From: Panagrolaimus kolymaensis | Lineage: Eukaryota; Nematoda; Chromadorea; Rhabditida; Panagrolaimidae | Assembly (NCBI GenBank): GCA_028622995.1 | Contig: JAJQJQ010000016.1 | Coordinates: 1,240,001 to 1,304,000 of the forward strand | Direction of reading: 5' to 3' | DNA: 64,000 bases | Shown: positions 61,101-64,000 of the stretch, piece by piece | How positions within the stretch are numbered: position 1 is the stretch's first letter | Layout: each line of letters begins with the position of its first letter | Made by a program: the position numbers and the translations under genes | The notes under the pieces: model-generated | What the model was told of the DNA's origin: nothing | Databases searched by the model: none | Seen by the model: only the letters and a program-made list of their open reading frames with translations

Positions 61101-63848
61101 ATGAGCGCAAAAAAGAAAAAGATTATATCTGAATGTTCAATGTGTGAATGCTTTATTCTTACAAAAGATTCTGAAAAGCATAAACCTTTTTGTGGTAAAG
61201 AAGTTAAAGAATCTCCCATTCAAATTATTTCTCCTAATTCTCTGTTTATTGGAATTACTGCTGCAGCTGTTATTGATAAAAGAGAAAACTATTTACCGCC
61301 AGATTATTTTGGTTGGGAAAAATATGAAAATATTTTAATTCATCCTGAAACTCTTTCAACATTAAATATTCTTCCTCGCTCTGCTGTTTTATATAAATTT
61401 GATGAAAATGATGGTGAAGAAAGAATTGGTGTTGTATGGCCATGTGATGAGGTGATTTATTTATCATAATTTACAATAACCTTTTTTTATGCCATTTATT
61501 TTAGCTTCCTCAAATGCGAGCTTCGTTGATTGATATTCCTGGTGAAAGAAAGATATTTATTTTTCCTGTAAAATCTTCAACTATTACTGACGCTATTATA
61601 TTACATCCTCACGATATCAATGAATCATTACTGAAGTCTTCGTCATTCGTCTCATATTTACAAATGTATTTGTCTAATGCTTTTCTTATTACTGAAAGTA
61701 CGATTTCAATCAAATATTTTGGAGAAACCATTACCTTTAAGGTAAATGAATCCCTCGTGTCAAAAATTTCTGGCCTCTCGATTGATGGGGATGATAAATC
61801 CAAAGAAATATGTATTACTAAACTAACTTCGTTACCTAAAATTAGTTTTGATCCAGAATTTTCGTCTCAAAAAGAAGCAACTCCTGTTAAAAATGTTAAA
61901 TGTGACAAAACATGTGCTCCTGCTATTAATTCATCTGAACCAAAACAAGAAAAGAACATTCAACGAGCTCTTATCAATCCTGATTGGGACTTTCAAAAAA
62001 TCGGAATTGGTGGATTGGATAAAGAATTTGCAGACATATTTCGTCGAGCTTTTGCTTCACGTGTTTTCCCACCTGAATATAGCGAACAATTAGGTATAGT
62101 TTTTTGTTTTAAAGTTCCTTAAAGACGAAGAAATGTTTTAGGTATTAAGCATGTCCGTGGTATTCTTCTTTTTGGACCTCCTGGAACCGGAAAAACTTTG
62201 ATCGCTCGTCAAATGGGTAAAATGTTAAATGCACGTGAACCGAAAATTGTTAATGGTCCTGAACTTCTCAATAAATATGTCGGTGAATCAGAAGCAAATA
62301 TGAGAAAACTTTTTGCTGATGCTGAAGAAGAATACAAACGTTGTGGAGCAAATTCAGGTCTTCACATGATTATCTTTGACGAAATTGATGCTATCTGTAA
62401 ACAACGTGGTTCACAAGCCGGCTCATCGGGAGTCCATGACACAATGGTAAGACTATCGCTTTCGAACACAACTATATTGAGGATTTAGGTAAATCAACTT
62501 TTAACGAAACTTGATGGTGTTGAACAACTTAATAACATTCTTGTTATTGGAATGACAAATCGTAAAGATATGATCGACGAAGCTTTACTCCGCCCAGGTC
62601 GTATGGAAGTTCAACTTGAAATATCACTTCCTGATGAAAATGGTCGTGTGCAAATTTTAAAAATTCATACAGCTCGAATGCAAGAATTCAATTATCTCGC
62701 CAATGATGTTGATCTTCCTGAAATTGCTCGACGAACAAAGAATTTTAGTGGCGCTGAAATCGAAGGTCTCGTTCGTGCAGCTCAATCATCAGCTATGAAT
62801 CGCCTTATTAAAGTTGGATGCAAAGTTGAAATAGATCATGATGCAATTGACAAACTTAAAATTACTATGGATGATTTCGATTATGCTCTTGAACATGATA
62901 TTAAACCAGTATGTTTCTAAACTTTTAACTTTCTTTGTAATCACAATACTCTTTTTAGGCTTATGGTACTGCTGATGATATTTTAGATGCATTCCTTCGT
63001 CGCGGTCTAATTAGCTGGAGCACTGAAATAGATGAAATTCTTAATATTGGGAAATTACTTGCACGTGAAACAACCAACAATGGAAATCCTGGATTTACTA
63101 GAGCTCTTTTTTATGGCGCGCCAAATTCTGGGAAAACTTATTTGGTTTCTCGAATTGCAAAAGATGCCAATTTTCCATTCATCAAAGTTATCACTTCTCA
63201 AAAAATGATTGGATTCAGTGAAACAGCAAAGTGTCAAATCATTAATAAAATGTTCAACGATGCTTATAAATCTCCTCTTAGCATCCTTATTATTGATGAA
63301 TTGGAACGACTAATGGGTGAGTTTCTGATTAGCTTTATGCGAAAATTATCTTTAACTTCTTTATTTAGATTACACTCAAATTGGTCCAACATTTTCAAAT
63401 TTGGTCCTTCAAGCTCTATTGATTCTTCTTAACCAGCAGCCGCCTAAAGGACATAGGCTATTAGTTCTAGCAACAAGCTCATGTATGCATTTTTTACAAG
63501 AAGTCGAACTTTCTTCACGTTTTTCTAAATCTATTTTTGTTCCACAACTTCAAACAATTAAAGAATTTACTGATGTAGCTGAAGAATCTGGACTTTTCAC
63601 GAATGATGAACTTGGATGGATCCGATTGCAACTTGGAAAAATTGAAAGGTGAGTTATTTTTAGCATGAAAGTATGGATTTGAAATATTGTCTTCTTTTGT
63701 TGCTATTTTGAAAATATAATAACGAACATTTTTTAGGTTACCTTCAATTGGCATCAAAACCGTTCTCCAATTTCTTGATTATGCTCGAGCAAGCGACGAA
63801 CCTCCTAAAACCTTTGTTTCACAGATTGAAGATATTTTGAACTTTTGA
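61101..63848 (+). CDS. NSF-type AAA ATPase with an AFG2-like N-terminus
   Basis: Two AAA domains match N-ethylmaleimide-sensitive factor closely. D1 shows [20 protein letters not shown], Walker [29 protein letters not shown], Walker [11 protein letters not shown] and [11 protein letters not shown]2 shows [28 protein letters not shown] and [10 protein letters not shown]. The N-terminus is not the NSF SNAP-binding domain. It has a C-x2-C-x11-H-x3-C cluster (CSMCECF..HKPFC) and a segment resembling the AFG2/SPATA5 N-domain ([17 protein letters not shown], then [16 protein letters not shown]). The exon at about 61504-62092 spans from this N-domain into D1 without a break. About 800 residues; NSF is about 745. 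AATAAA follows at 63900. Substrate is uncertain. Confidence 0.88.
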
Positions 63849-63956
63849 ATTCACTTGAAATATTTTTTATTTTTTTCATTTTCATGATTTTTTTGAACAA
63901 ATAAAAATTTTAAAAATATAAAAATCAACAAAACAGATACAATTTTTCTTATCAAG

Positions 63957-64000
63957 TTATTCAGCTTTCGTTGATGATGAGTTATTGACATCAGAAGATC
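63957..64000 (-). CDS. Possible C-terminal end of a gene continuing beyond the window
   Basis: On the minus strand the last bases read SSDVNNSSSTKAE followed by TAA. The composition suits a protein tail, and the position is consistent with a gene convergent with the NSF-like gene about 110 bases away. Fifteen codons are too few to support a real call. Confidence 0.2.
   Translation of the reverse strand, partial: SSDVNNSSSTKAE

Overview
The window looks like nuclear DNA of a nematode. It is very AT-rich, coding blocks are cut by short GT..AG introns of about 40-70 bases with TTTCAG-type acceptors, many start codons sit a few bases after a bare splice acceptor (the layout of spliced-leader trans-splicing), and gene content is animal: a chromatin WD40 protein, an avermectin-type chloride channel, a ciliary transition-zone protein and a membrane-tethered bZIP factor. 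I cannot name the species. All assignments come from reading translated exons and remembered family features; no search was run.

Layout. 1-242 is a foldback repeat. 426-8090 holds four minus-strand genes in a row (transcribed LIN-53/RBBP4, then mitoribosomal mL64, then ATE1, then ERGIC-53/LMAN1). 8389-10285 is nicalin on plus, meeting head-on an unrecognised membrane protein (10344-11534) and an SNRK-type kinase (11856-15800), both minus. 15801-20535 is gene-free and holds a hAT-like MITE and a second repeat. 20536-23597 is an unrecognised Ser/Asn/Gln-rich protein. 23598-31492 is a gene desert with a second copy of the MITE; a tRNA-Arg(CCG) follows at 31493-31566. 31870-33826 is a glutamate-gated chloride channel subunit. 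34581-34822 is another MITE. 36234-42541 has three unrecognised secreted or membrane proteins. 42719-45523 is VAC14. 47584-51404 is a CREB3-type factor with a MITE inside an intron. 52218-57487 is MRPS6 and, divergently, CC2D2A. 57883-59903 is a repetitive coiled-coil protein. 61101-63848 is an NSF-type AAA ATPase with a foreign-looking N-terminus.

The strongest unexpected signal is in ATE1. Two consecutive 64-nt exons (4473-4536 and 4273-4336) encode alternative versions of the same conserved segment, have identical splice phases, and would shift the frame if both were included, so they must be mutually exclusive. The 3' splice site of the first lies in one arm of an inverted repeat whose other arm is in the intron between the two exons, so the pre-mRNA can fold the first exon into a loop and bury its acceptor. 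The second strong signal is the NSF-like gene, whose N-terminal domain resembles AFG2/SPATA5 and is joined to NSF D1 within one uninterrupted exon. Three MITE families (four copies) with perfect 8-bp target duplications make up most of the recognisable mobile content.

Gene relationships are mostly loose. The closest functional links are two mitoribosomal proteins (mL64, bS6m), two membrane-traffic or lipid-signalling genes (LMAN1, VAC14), and possible operon-like spacing between mL64 and ATE1 (about 210 bases).
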